Of a stretch of DNA of 22,807 nt, positions 1 through 7,682 are shown piece by piece. The notes under the pieces were generated by a model. It was given only the letters and a program-made list of their open reading frames with translations, made no database searches and was not told where the DNA came from. The DNA is taken from positions 1 to 22,807 of the forward strand of contig JALHJL010000055.1 of assembly GCA_022839625.1 (NCBI GenBank). The letters run 5' to 3'. The DNA comes from Phycisphaerales bacterium (GTDB lineage Bacteria > Planctomycetota > Phycisphaerae > UBA1845 > Fen-1342). The position numbers and the translations under genes are program-made. Numbering within the stretch: position 1 is the first letter of the stretch; every line of letters begins with the position of its first letter.

Positions 1-325
1 GTGCTGCGCAGGGCCAGGATATACGCGCGTGCGCGCTCCCGGCGCAAGGGCTAAACCGCAAAAATCTCAAAAAATCTTGCTGACGGGTGAAGTGTTACCG
101 TATAAGAGCTATCCCCCAACTCCTCTCCCTCCTGGCAGGCCGCTGAATAGTGGTTGATTGCGGCGGCTTGTGCTTGGTTTCGAGTTCGTCTGTGGCCAAA
201 AGGACGGTTTCGGCGGCGTCCGGTGTATCGTTGCATCGGCCCGGCAGAGGCGGTGCGGAGGCTGGACGATACCGGACCTCGGCCGGCGCGCGGGGGGACA
301 AGGCGAACGCCATGACCCGATGGGT
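1..325. other. Non-coding leader region at the window start
   Basis: I see no convincing gene here; the open frames are short, lack ribosome binding sites and show no recognisable protein. It contains an A-rich patch (about 58-80) followed by a weak promoter-like pair, TTGCTG at 77-82 and TATAAG at 101-106 with an 18-base spacer, pointing right. The nearest gene on that side begins at 425, so this would give a leader of about 310 bases. The better promoter for that gene is the one at 326-354. Confidence 0.4.
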
Positions 326-354
326 TTGGAGCGACCGCCGGAAGCGTGTATAGT
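326..354 (+). promoter_or_regulatory. Sigma-70-like promoter of the secreted hydrolase gene
   Basis: TTGGAG (326-331) and TATAGT (349-354) are separated by exactly 17 bases. Transcription would start near 361, giving a leader of about 64 bases that ends in AGGAG (412-416), 8 bases before the ATG at 425. Spacing and position fit a housekeeping promoter; the call is from sequence pattern only. Confidence 0.5.
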
Positions 355-424
355 GAGAACTGGTGCCTGGAGTGGAATGTGAGGCGGGGGGTGGCGCGAT
401 GGCAGGAACGCAGGAGTGCCCGTG

Positions 425-3400
425 ATGACGTACGCGTTCAGGTTTCCGTCGTTGATCGGCGTCTTGTTCGTCGGGGGCGCCGTCTGTGCCGCCGGCCTTG
501 TTCAGCACGATAAGGACGAGGGCGACCTTGACCGCGTGGCGGGCTTCGCGGCCTGCCTCGCCGGGCCGGACGTGCCGGTCTCGCCGTTCTGCGAGGCGGC
601 GTACGACGCGAATGGCGACGGGGACGTGGACCTGCTGGATTTGGCCGCGCGGCAGGCGGCGTACGCCGGCCCGCAGTACGTGGAGACGCAGCTCGCGGGC
701 AACGCGCTGTTTATCTATCCCTTCTTCGAATACGTGGCGGCATTCAACGTCGACGCGCCGGTGCTGGTTGGAGTGGATCCGACGTGGTACCCGGAACTGG
801 TGGGGATGACGGCCGACCTCTACATCGTGGCGAACAAGACGAAGGCGGAATGGGACGCCGATCCGACGCTGACCGATGTTCGCGTCGCCGGCCCGCAGGT
901 CGTCACGTTCACCGGGACGACGATCCAGGAGAACACCTTCCAGGTGGCAGCCGCGAATGAGCTGGATGCCGACGCGGGCATCGGGCTGGGCGTCGGGTAC
1001 GACGTCGTGATCGACGTGAATGGCAACGGGCTGCTCGATGACGGGGAGTACATCGACGGGTACGCGGGCGACGCGGGATTCTACGTCGTCGCCGACCTAG
1101 TAGCGCTCGGGCCGCTGGCGACCACGGCGATCCAGTACTCCGGCGGGAGCTGGCTGGGTCAGCGGACGTGGTATCCGACCGACATTGCCAACATGGGGGA
1201 GCTGCCGCTGGTAATCATCAGCCACGGCAACGGCCACAACTACACGTGGTACGACTACCTCCAGCAGCACCTGGCCTCCTACGGCTACATCGTGATGAGC
1301 CACCAGAACGACACGCAGCCGGGGATCGAGTCGGCCTCCACGACGACCCTTACCAACACGGACTACTTCCTGGGCCACCTGGCAACGATCGGCAACGGCG
1401 TCCTCAACGGCCACGTGGACACCCACCGGATCACCTGGGTCGGGCACAGTCGGGGCGGCGAAGGCGTGGTGCGCGCGTACGACCGCCTGTACGACGGCTA
1501 CACGCCCACGAATTTCACGCTGGCGGACGTGATCCTCGTCAGCAGTATCGCGCCGACGGACTTCCTCGGCCCGAACCAGAGCCATCCGCACGAGGTGGAT
1601 TATCACCTGATCTACGGGGCCGCCGACGGCGACGTGGGCGGGTACCCGAACAACGACGTGGCCGACTCGTTCAATGTTTACGAGCGGGCGGCGGGCTTCC
1701 GCCAGTCAACCTACGTACACGGGGCGGACCACAACGACTTCAACTGCTGCGGCTTCGATGACTTCGACGGTCCGCCGGGCACCGCGATCGGCCGCCCCGA
1801 GGCGCAGCGCGTCGCCAAGGCGGCCTACTTGGCGCTGGTCAAGCACTACGTGGAGGGCAACATCCCGGCGAAGGACTTCTTCTGGCGGCAGCACGAGAAC
1901 CTCCGGCCGATCGGCGTCGCCCCGACCGTGACCGTCGACCGTGAGTACCGCGAGGGCACGGGCAGCTTTTTTGTCGATGACTTCCAGACTCAGCCGTCGC
2001 TGACCGTCAGCAGCTCCGGCGGGACGGTGGCCTACTCGGTGCAGAACCCCTACGAAGGTCTGATGAACGACGCGGACGGGACGTTCACCTGGTCGACCTC
2101 GGACCCGATGAACGGCATGACCCGCGCACGTTCCAACGACGTCACGAAGGGACTCGTGTTCGACTGGTCGGGCCTCTTCACGCGCTTCCTGGAGTTCGCG
2201 ATCGTGCCGGCCGCGCAGGACGTGACCGGCTACGAGTACCTGTCGCTGCGCGCGTGCCAACAGACGCGGCATCCGCTGACCACCACCGAGCTCAGTGACC
2301 TCACGTTCACGGTGGCCCTGCGCGATGCCGTCGGGACCACGAGTGCGATCAACGTGGGTGCTTACGGCGGCGGCGTGGAGGAGCCGTACCAGCGGACCGG
2401 CTCCGGCAGCGGTGCCGGCTGGCAGAACGAGTTTGAGACGATTCGCATCCGGCTCCACGATTTCCTGCGCAACGGGGTCCCACTGGACCTGACGAAGATC
2501 GTCGCGGTGCGGCTGTCCTTCGGCCCCGGCTATGGATCCGGGGCCGGTCGGATCGGGCTCGACGATGTCCAGTTCAGCCGCGACTCGAATCCGGGCGGGC
2601 TGAATGTCCGAGCGCTGGACGTCCCGGCCTCGATTCCGCCCGGGCAGCCGGCGACCGTGCAGGCGTTGATCCGCGGCCGGCTCGAAACGTACGTGCCGGA
2701 CACCGGCTTCCTCCACTACCGCTACGACGACGGCCCCTACGCGGCCGTGCCGCTGACGCCGGTCGGAGATGACGTATACGAGGCGGCGTTGCCGCCCGCG
2801 GCGTGTAACGACGTGCCGCAGTACTACTTCACGGCGGTCGGCAGCCTCAGCGGGCTGGTGTCCGACCCGCCGGCGGCTCCGGCCACCGTATACACGGCCG
2901 CGGTCGGAACCTGGGCGGCCTTCTACGAGGAACTGCTGGACACGAACCCGGGCTGGACGAGCTCGGGCGGCTTGTGGGCGTTTGGCCAGCCGACCGGCGG
3001 CGGCGGCGAATACGGCGGGCCCGATCCAACCAGCGGCTACACCGGCGCCAACGTCTACGGATACAACCTCAGCGGCGACTATGAGGCGAACATACCTGAG
3101 CACCACCTGACGACGCCACCGATCGACTGCACCGGTCGTACGGGCGTGCGGCTGTCGTTCTGGCGCTGGCTGGGGGTCGAACAGCCGCTTTACGACCACG
3201 CGCGGCTGCGAATCAGCACCAACGGCAGCGCGTGGACCACGGTGTGGGAGAATGAGGCCGAGGTCGCGGACCTGGTCTGGACGCCGTTCGAGGCCGACGT
3301 TTCCGGCCTCGCCGACAACCAACCGGCCGTCTATCTCCGCTGGACGATGGGGCCGACCGATGGAGCCTGGCAGTATTGCGGCTGGAACATCGATGACGTG

Positions 3401-3433
3401 CGTCTGGCGACATTTGCGTGTCACGAGAACTAG
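425..3433 (+). CDS. Secreted multidomain alpha/beta hydrolase with N-terminal dockerin-like segment
   Basis: A 1002-residue exported protein. A GTG at 416 is in frame, but the ATG at 425 is preferred because AGGAG at 412-416 sits 8 bases upstream. Residues 1-24 look like a signal peptide. Residues about 30-75 carry a dockerin type I-like segment (DANGDGDVDLLDLAA), and a second EF-hand-like loop (DVNGNGLLDDGE) lies near residue 200. An alpha/beta hydrolase fold follows: oxyanion region IISHGNGHN, nucleophile elbow GHSRGG with Ser342, acid candidates Asp401/Asp403, and His436 in HGADHND. The last part (about 840-1000) resembles MAM/jelly-roll adhesion modules, ending in GWNIDDVRL. Known of the fold: ester or peptide hydrolysis; the substrate is unknown. 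Chlorophyllase/dienelactone-hydrolase-like families are the nearest guess. A dockerin at the N-terminus is unusual but occurs in planctomycete secreted proteins. It precedes a second exported protein by 28 bases. Confidence 0.8.
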   Translation: MTYAFRFPSLIGVLFVGGAVCAAGLVQHDKDEGDLDRVAGFAACLAGPDVPVSPFCEAAYDANGDGDVDLLDLAARQAAYAGPQYVETQLAGNALFIYPFFEYVAAFNVDAPVLVGVDPTWYPELVGMTADLYIVANKTKAEWDADPTLTDVRVAGPQVVTFTGTTIQENTFQVAAANELDADAGIGLGVGYDVVIDVNGNGLLDDGEYIDGYAGDAGFYVVADLVALGPLATTAIQYSGGSWLGQRTWYPTDIANMGELPLVIISHGNGHNYTWYDYLQQHLASYGYIVMSHQNDTQPGIESASTTTLTNTDYFLGHLATIGNGVLNGHVDTHRITWVGHSRGGEGVVRAYDRLYDGYTPTNFTLADVILVSSIAPTDFLGPNQSHPHEVDYHLIYGAADGDVGGYPNNDVADSFNVYERAAGFRQSTYVHGADHNDFNCCGFDDFDGPPGTAIGRPEAQRVAKAAYLALVKHYVEGNIPAKDFFWRQHENLRPIGVAPTVTVDREYREGTGSFFVDDFQTQPSLTVSSSGGTVAYSVQNPYEGLMNDADGTFTWSTSDPMNGMTRARSNDVTKGLVFDWSGLFTRFLEFAIVPAAQDVTGYEYLSLRACQQTRHPLTTTELSDLTFTVALRDAVGTTSAINVGAYGGGVEEPYQRTGSGSGAGWQNEFETIRIRLHDFLRNGVPLDLTKIVAVRLSFGPGYGSGAGRIGLDDVQFSRDSNPGGLNVRALDVPASIPPGQPATVQALIRGRLETYVPDTGFLHYRYDDGPYAAVPLTPVGDDVYEAALPPAACNDVPQYYFTAVGSLSGLVSDPPAAPATVYTAAVGTWAAFYEELLDTNPGWTSSGGLWAFGQPTGGGGEYGGPDPTSGYTGANVYGYNLSGDYEANIPEHHLTTPPIDCTGRTGVRLSFWRWLGVEQPLYDHARLRISTNGSAWTTVWENEAEVADLVWTPFEADVSGLADNQPAVYLRWTMGPTDGAWQYCGWNIDDVRLATFACHEN

Positions 3434-3461
3434 CGCGCCGCGCGCGAGAGGGTCGAACACC

Positions 3462-4109
3462 ATGAGAACGACATTACTGGCTGCTTTGGCGGGGGCGGCG
3501 TGGATCACGGGCGTGGCGCTGGCCAAACCGCCGGCGATGCCGCGGACGCCGGCTCCCATCCAGGAGCTGGTGTACGCCCGCCCGTTCCAGCTTGACCGCG
3601 GGTTCGAGTTCACCTGGCGCAAGGAGAAGCCCCTGGTCACTGCGGGCTACATCCTGGTGCTCAAGGTGGAGCCGGCCCTCCTCTACCCGCGGCAGACGGC
3701 CGAGCCGGTGCTGTATGTGGGTGACACCACGGCGCAGCGCGTAAACGTGGGCTACCCGTCCGGGCACCTCGTGGTCATCGTGCCCGTTGCGCCGGACAAG
3801 CTCGCCGACTTCGACTTGAAGAAAACCTTGATCTGGTTTGGCACGCCGGAGCTTCCCGAGCGCTGTACGGCCCAGAGCATCGCGGCCGAGCGCGATAAGG
3901 CGCAGCAGGCCGGCATTCAGCCGGTCGCGGAGGCCAAGGCAGCCGCCGCCCGGTCCAAGGGCGGCTCACAACTGAACGTGACAGACGACTACGAGTTGCT
4001 GCGGGAACTCGCGCCGCTCATCAAGCAGTATGCGCCCGACGAGTCGGAGCGCGCCGACAACCTGCTCACGCCGCGGGTCGAGGAGCGGCAGCAGGACCAG
4101 CCCCGCTGA
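3462..4109 (+). CDS. Small exported protein of unknown function
   Basis: A 215-residue protein. The ATG at 3462 is chosen because a signal peptide starts there (MRTTLLAALAGAAWITGVALA, likely cleaved after ALA) and a GAGAGG-type binding site lies about 10 bases upstream. Upstream in-frame codons overlap the preceding gene and encode no recognisable protein. The mature part has a beta-rich middle (VLYVGDTTAQRVNVGYPSGHLVVIVPV, about residues 86-112) and a charged, Ala/Lys-rich, probably helical C-terminus. I recognise no family. The 28-base gap after the secreted hydrolase suggests co-transcription and an envelope or extracellular role, which is inference. Confidence 0.75.
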   Translation: MRTTLLAALAGAAWITGVALAKPPAMPRTPAPIQELVYARPFQLDRGFEFTWRKEKPLVTAGYILVLKVEPALLYPRQTAEPVLYVGDTTAQRVNVGYPSGHLVVIVPVAPDKLADFDLKKTLIWFGTPELPERCTAQSIAAERDKAQQAGIQPVAEAKAAAARSKGGSQLNVTDDYELLRELAPLIKQYAPDESERADNLLTPRVEERQQDQPR

Positions 4110-4202
4110 CCTCAAGCGCTATTGCAGGCGTGCGCGTCCGCGCGATCGGGAGGCTCGCCGCGCCGAGTTGAGCGTGCGCTCGTCAAGTACCCTACCGGCT
4201 GT

Positions 4203-5672
4203 TCAACGCCGCGCTTTGCCGCGCGCGGATTTGCGCGCCGGTTTCGCCGCCTTCGGTGCCGCACGACCTCGGCCACGGCGGGCCGATGCGACGCGCCCCT
4301 TTGGGGCGCGACGGCCGACCGGGAGGTCGGCCGCTACGGGACGACCGACGCGGGAGCTGGCCGCGACGGCCCTTCGTGGCTTCCTGGCAACGCGGCTTCG
4401 TGGCCCGGCCGCCAGCTCTTTCCGCGGATCGGTAATCACGCCGTGCAGGGCCGACGCCGCCACGGTCGCCGGACTGGCGAGGTAGATCTCGGCGTCTTTG
4501 CAGCCCATGCGGCCCTTGAAATTGCGGTTCGAGGTCGACAGGCACGCTTCGCCGGGGGCCAGGATGCCCTGGTGAGCCCCCAGGCACGGCCCGCACCCCG
4601 GCGGCAGCACCACGCCGCCGGCTTGCGCGAGGGTGAGCAGAGTCCCGTCTTTCGTCGCCGCCGCGTAAACGCCGCGCGATGCCGGCAACACGAGCAGCCG
4701 CACTTTGGGCGACACGCGGCGACCCTTCAGGACCGCCGCTGCCTCACGCAGGTCGCTCAGCCGTCCATTCGTGCACGTGCCGAGCAGGCACTGGTCGATC
4801 TTCTTGCCGGCGACGTCGCCGACCGGCTTCACGTTGTCCACCTTGTGCGGGCAGGCAACGACCGGCTGGAGCTGGGCCAGGTCGTACGTCAGCTCGCGAA
4901 CATAGGTGGCGTCCTTGTCGGCCCAGATCGGCTCGTACGCCGACCGCGCAACGCCGGCCGCCTTCAGGTACTTGATCGTGTGCGCGTCGACCGGAAAGAC
5001 CGCGATCTTCGCGCCCATCTCGACGCCCATGTTCGCGACCGTGAAGCGCTCCTCCACGGACAGATTCGCGACTTCGCCGTGGAACTCGACGGCGGCGTAG
5101 TCGGCGCCGTCGGCCCCGATGTCGCCGATGATGCGAAGCACGAGGTCCTTGGCGCCGACGCCCTTGGAGAACCGGCCGCGGAGGGTGATCTTGATCGTCG
5201 GCGGCACCTTGAGCCACGTTTCGCCGGTGAGCAGCAAGGCGGCGGCCTCCGTTCGGTCGATGCCGGTCGCGAAGGCCCCGACCGCCCCGTAGGAGCAGGT
5301 GTGCGAGTCGCTGCCAACGAGGATCGTGCCCGGCCTGGCGAAGCCCTTCTCGACGACGACCTGGTGGCAGATGCCCTCGCCGATGTCGAAGAAGTTCTTG
5401 ACCCCGTACTTCTCGACGAACTTGCGCACCTTCGCGTGGCCGGTGGCGGTTTTCTCGTCGGACGCCGGGATCACGTGGTCCAGCACGATGATCGGCAGGT
5501 CCTGGCTGATGAGGCCGAACTCGGCGAGGTCCTTATCGATCTTGCCGACGATCGCCGACGTGTTGTCATGCGTGAGCAGGTGCGCCGGTTTGACGGTGAC
5601 GATCTGTCCGACGGCGACCTGCGGCAGCCCGGCCGCCCGGGCCAGTGCTTTCTGTGCGAACGTTTGTCCCAT
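4203..5672 (-). CDS. leuC: 3-isopropylmalate dehydratase large subunit-type aconitase-family enzyme with basic C-terminal tail
   Basis: A 489-residue protein. The first 420 residues match the length and motifs of the LeuC2/homoaconitase-type large subunit: LLTHDN near residue 32, VGSDSHTCSYGA at 119-130, and three 4Fe-4S ligand cysteines at 300 (LLGTCTNGR), 360 and 363 (PPGCGPCLG). The reaction known for the family is isomerisation of 2-isopropylmalate to 3-isopropylmalate in leucine synthesis, working with a LeuD small subunit; no leuD is in the window, and a related dehydratase substrate cannot be excluded. Residues 421-489 are an extra tail rich in Arg, Lys, Ala and Pro, not part of the family, and partly encoded by two perfect inverted repeats (4292-4332). 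The ATG at 5672 has a weak GAGAG site upstream and a promoter candidate at 5746-5775. Confidence 0.88.
   Translation of the reverse strand: MGQTFAQKALARAAGLPQVAVGQIVTVKPAHLLTHDNTSAIVGKIDKDLAEFGLISQDLPIIVLDHVIPASDEKTATGHAKVRKFVEKYGVKNFFDIGEGICHQVVVEKGFARPGTILVGSDSHTCSYGAVGAFATGIDRTEAAALLLTGETWLKVPPTIKITLRGRFSKGVGAKDLVLRIIGDIGADGADYAAVEFHGEVANLSVEERFTVANMGVEMGAKIAVFPVDAHTIKYLKAAGVARSAYEPIWADKDATYVRELTYDLAQLQPVVACPHKVDNVKPVGDVAGKKIDQCLLGTCTNGRLSDLREAAAVLKGRRVSPKVRLLVLPASRGVYAAATKDGTLLTLAQAGGVVLPPGCGPCLGAHQGILAPGEACLSTSNRNFKGRMGCKDAEIYLASPATVAASALHGVITDPRKELAAGPRSRVARKPRRAVAASSRVGRPVAADLPVGRRAPKGRVASARRGRGRAAPKAAKPARKSARGKARR
4292..4332. repeat. Paired perfect inverted repeats inside the leuC tail
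   Basis: Two adjacent hairpins: CGCGCCCC (4292-4299), loop TTT, GGGGCGCG (4303-4310); then GGCCGACC (4313-4320), loop GGGA, GGTCGGCC (4325-4332). Both arms are perfect 8-mers. Together they encode about 14 residues of the tail (ADLPVGRRAPKGR on the minus strand). The layout looks like a dispersed REP-like intergenic element that has become coding sequence. Confidence 0.75.
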
Positions 5673-5693
5673 GTGGATCTCTCACTGCAAGGC

Positions 5694-5704
5694 GGGCACT
5701 GCCC
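5694..5704. promoter_or_regulatory. Short hairpin in the leuC leader
   Basis: GGGCA (5694-5698), one base, TGCCC (5700-5704), about 20 bases upstream of the leuC ATG and inside the predicted leader. It may be structural or part of a dispersed GGGCACTGCCC-type repeat. A short minus-strand reading frame spans this leader (21 codons, ending at the TGA just before the leuC binding site), but it has only one leucine codon, so it is not a leucine attenuator peptide. Confidence 0.3.
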
Positions 5705-5745
5705 ACCGTTCCTGCTTGCGTCTTTCGGCACGCCATCGACGCACC

Positions 5746-5775
5746 ATGATACTGTGGGGTCCCGTGTGCGGCCAA
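5746..5775 (-). promoter_or_regulatory. Sigma-70-like promoter of leuC
   Basis: On the minus strand TTGGCC (5775-5770) and TATCAT (5751-5746) are 18 bases apart. The predicted start is near 5739, giving a leader of about 67 bases before the ATG at 5672. Pattern-based call only. Confidence 0.4.
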
Positions 5776-5843
5776 ATACGCCGGCTGAGGCCGCGCGGGC
5801 CGGGGGCCGCCGCCCGCACTCAGGCAGGCACGGGCACCACCCG

Positions 5844-6665
5844 TCAGCGCAGGACGCGGGCGGTCATGCGGCGCAGCGCGAGCCAGTGAAACAGGGCCGT
5901 GTAGCCCAGCAGCAGCACCAGCGCGATCCCGGTCACCGGCGTGAAACTGGCCTTGAACAGCGCGCGCGACAGCTCGATGGACGGCGTCAACGGCACGAGC
6001 ATCGCCACCACGTCCAGCCACGCGTAGTGGCCGCGCACCGGGAAGAACGTGCCCGAGAAGTAGAACACCGGCGTGATGATGCCCGTGGTGAAGAAGCTGA
6101 AATTGTTGATCGTCTTGACGTAGCTGGTGACAACCAGGCCGACGGCCGCCCACAGGTAGCCCGTCACGAAGCCGATCAGCGGCACGAGCAGGCACCAGAT
6201 CGTCGGCCGCGCGCCGCACAGAGTCGTAATCAGCAGCACAATGGTCGAAAACACCGCGCCCTTGGTGGCACAGAACAGCATCTCCCCCACGAACATCTCG
6301 CTGATGCGCAGGTGCGTGCCGAGCATCGCGTCATAGCTGCGCTGGTATACCAGGCGCACGAATGTCCCGTACGTCGTCTCAAACACCGCGCACATCATGG
6401 CCGAGCCGGCCAGCACGCCGCTGGCCACATACGTCACGTAGGGCAGCCCGTCAAAGCCCGTCTTCAGCAGGTAGCTTCCCAGGCCGATCGCGACGGCCGC
6501 GAAGAAGTACAAGGACTCCAGCACGGGCGGCGTCGCGTTGGCCAGCAGCGTCTTGCGGTAGACGCGCACGTGGCGGTACCAGACCCCGAACAGGCTCCAG
6601 CACCGGCCCGTGCGGAGCGGCAGCGGGGCGCACAGCTCACCGGGCGGGACGGACGACTCGTTCAT
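5844..6665 (-). CDS. ABC-2 type transporter permease (NodJ/DrrB-like)
   Basis: A 273-residue inner-membrane protein with about six hydrophobic segments, for example VLESLYFFAAVAIGLGSYLL and AVFSTIVLLITTLCG. The late GIITPVFYFSGTFFPV segment followed by a loop and ...PLTPSIELSRALF is typical of ABC-2 permeases of the NodJ/DrrB type. The ATG overlaps the stop of the upstream ATPase by 4 bases (ATGA at 6662-6665), so the two are translationally coupled and should form one exporter. Substrate is unknown; relatives export lipids, polysaccharides, drugs or lipo-oligosaccharides. Confidence 0.9.
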   Translation of the reverse strand: MNESSVPPGELCAPLPLRTGRCWSLFGVWYRHVRVYRKTLLANATPPVLESLYFFAAVAIGLGSYLLKTGFDGLPYVTYVASGVLAGSAMMCAVFETTYGTFVRLVYQRSYDAMLGTHLRISEMFVGEMLFCATKGAVFSTIVLLITTLCGARPTIWCLLVPLIGFVTGYLWAAVGLVVTSYVKTINNFSFFTTGIITPVFYFSGTFFPVRGHYAWLDVVAMLVPLTPSIELSRALFKASFTPVTGIALVLLLGYTALFHWLALRRMTARVLR

Positions 6666-7585
6666 TCGTGCAACCCTCGGCCCGTGAATTTCAGAAACAC
6701 GTCCTCCAGATTGGCATGGCGCAGCACGGCCGACCGCGTCGGCAGACGATCATAGAGAGCCTGCAAGAGCGGCTCGGCATTCGAGTAGAAACAGTCGGCG
6801 TCGCCGGCGCGTTCATGGCGAATCCCATCTGTCGCCGCCGGCACCTCCGTCAGCCCGGAGGCTTGCAGGACATAGCGCTCGAGGTGTTGTCCGATCAGCT
6901 CGTTCGGCGGCCCGCTGAGGATGATCCGCCCCCGGTCCATGATCAGCACGCGGTCGCTGAGCTGCTGGGCTTCCTCCATGTAGTGAGTCGTCAGCAGGAT
7001 CGTCATGCCCTGCCGCTTCAGCTCGCGCAGGGCGGCCCAGATCGTGTGGCGGACCTGCGGGTCCAGGCCCGTCGTGGGCTCGTCGAGGATGAGCAGCCGC
7101 GGGCTGTGGAGCAGTGCCCGCGCGATCATCAGCCGGCGGACCATTCCGCCCGACAGCGTGCGGATCGTGCTTCGCGCCTTGGGGCTGAGGGCCATCCATT
7201 CCAGCAACTCGGCCGCCCGGCGCCGCGCCGTGCGAAAACTCAGCCCGCAGTACAGCGCGTGAATGAGCAGGCATTCCGCGGCGTTCAGATCTTCGTCGAG
7301 GTTGTTCTCCTGGAACACGACCCCGACACCGGCGTTGATCTGCTTCCGCTGCTGCATGGGTGTCAGGCCGAAGACGGACAGCTCGCCGGCGGTCTTCCTG
7401 AGGGCGCTGTAGATCAGTCGCATGAGCGTCGTCTTGCCGGCCCCGTTGGGCCCCAGGAAGCCGACGCACTCATTGGGCGCGACCGCGAAGTCGACCCCGT
7501 CCACCGCCCTCACGTCGCGGAAGTGCTTGGCCAGACCGCGGGCAAGCACAATAAAAGGGGCGCGCTGTGGTGATAGCTGCGACAC
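6662..7585 (-). CDS. ABC-2 exporter ATP-binding subunit (NodI/DrrA-like)
   Basis: A 307-residue cytoplasmic ATPase that powers the permease encoded directly downstream. It shows Walker A GPNGAGKT (45-52), Q-loop VFQENNLDEDL (90-100), signature LSGGM (144-148), Walker B LLILDEP (164-170) and H-loop His201 (LTTH). The FQENNLDEDL Q-loop is characteristic of the DrrA/NodI branch. The start used is GTG at 7585, which has no clear binding site; an in-frame GTG at 7549 is an alternative. The start lies only 10 bases from the AT-rich foldback at 7596-7675, so that element forms the immediate upstream region of this exporter operon. Confidence 0.9.
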   Translation of the reverse strand: MSQLSPQRAPFIVLARGLAKHFRDVRAVDGVDFAVAPNECVGFLGPNGAGKTTLMRLIYSALRKTAGELSVFGLTPMQQRKQINAGVGVVFQENNLDEDLNAAECLLIHALYCGLSFRTARRRAAELLEWMALSPKARSTIRTLSGGMVRRLMIARALLHSPRLLILDEPTTGLDPQVRHTIWAALRELKRQGMTILLTTHYMEEAQQLSDRVLIMDRGRIILSGPPNELIGQHLERYVLQASGLTEVPAATDGIRHERAGDADCFYSNAEPLLQALYDRLPTRSAVLRHANLEDVFLKFTGRGLHE

Positions 7586-7595
7586 GCTGATTATG

Positions 7596-7675
7596 GAATA
7601 CAGAATACAGAATATCGAATACAGTGCCGCCCGAGCAGACCGCGCCCTGTATTCGATATTCTGTATTCTCTATTC
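7596..7675. repeat. AT-rich 29-bp inverted repeat (foldback element)
   Basis: Arms 7596-7624 and 7647-7675 are reverse complements with one mismatch; the inner 22 bases (7603-7624 and 7647-7668) are perfect. The loop is 22 GC-rich bases. Arms consist of iterated GAATACAGAATA-like words, strikingly AT-rich against the GC-rich surroundings. It lies between the end of the DUF1080 gene (7683) and the start of the ABC ATPase (7585). It could act as a bidirectional terminator or be a small mobile palindrome. Confidence 0.9.
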
Positions 7676-7682
7676 GGCACTC

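Noticed and set aside
1706..3640. 644-codon minus-strand frame opposite the secreted hydrolase
   Set aside because: It is an Arg-rich shadow typical of high-GC DNA, with no family motifs, antisense to a gene with clear domains.
5673..5745. Leucine attenuator peptide before leuC
   Set aside because: The 21-codon frame contains a single leucine codon and no terminator/antiterminator pair was seen.
4122..6755. 877-codon plus-strand frame
   Set aside because: It runs antisense to leuC and the ABC permease and reads as low-complexity His/Arg/Ala-rich sequence.
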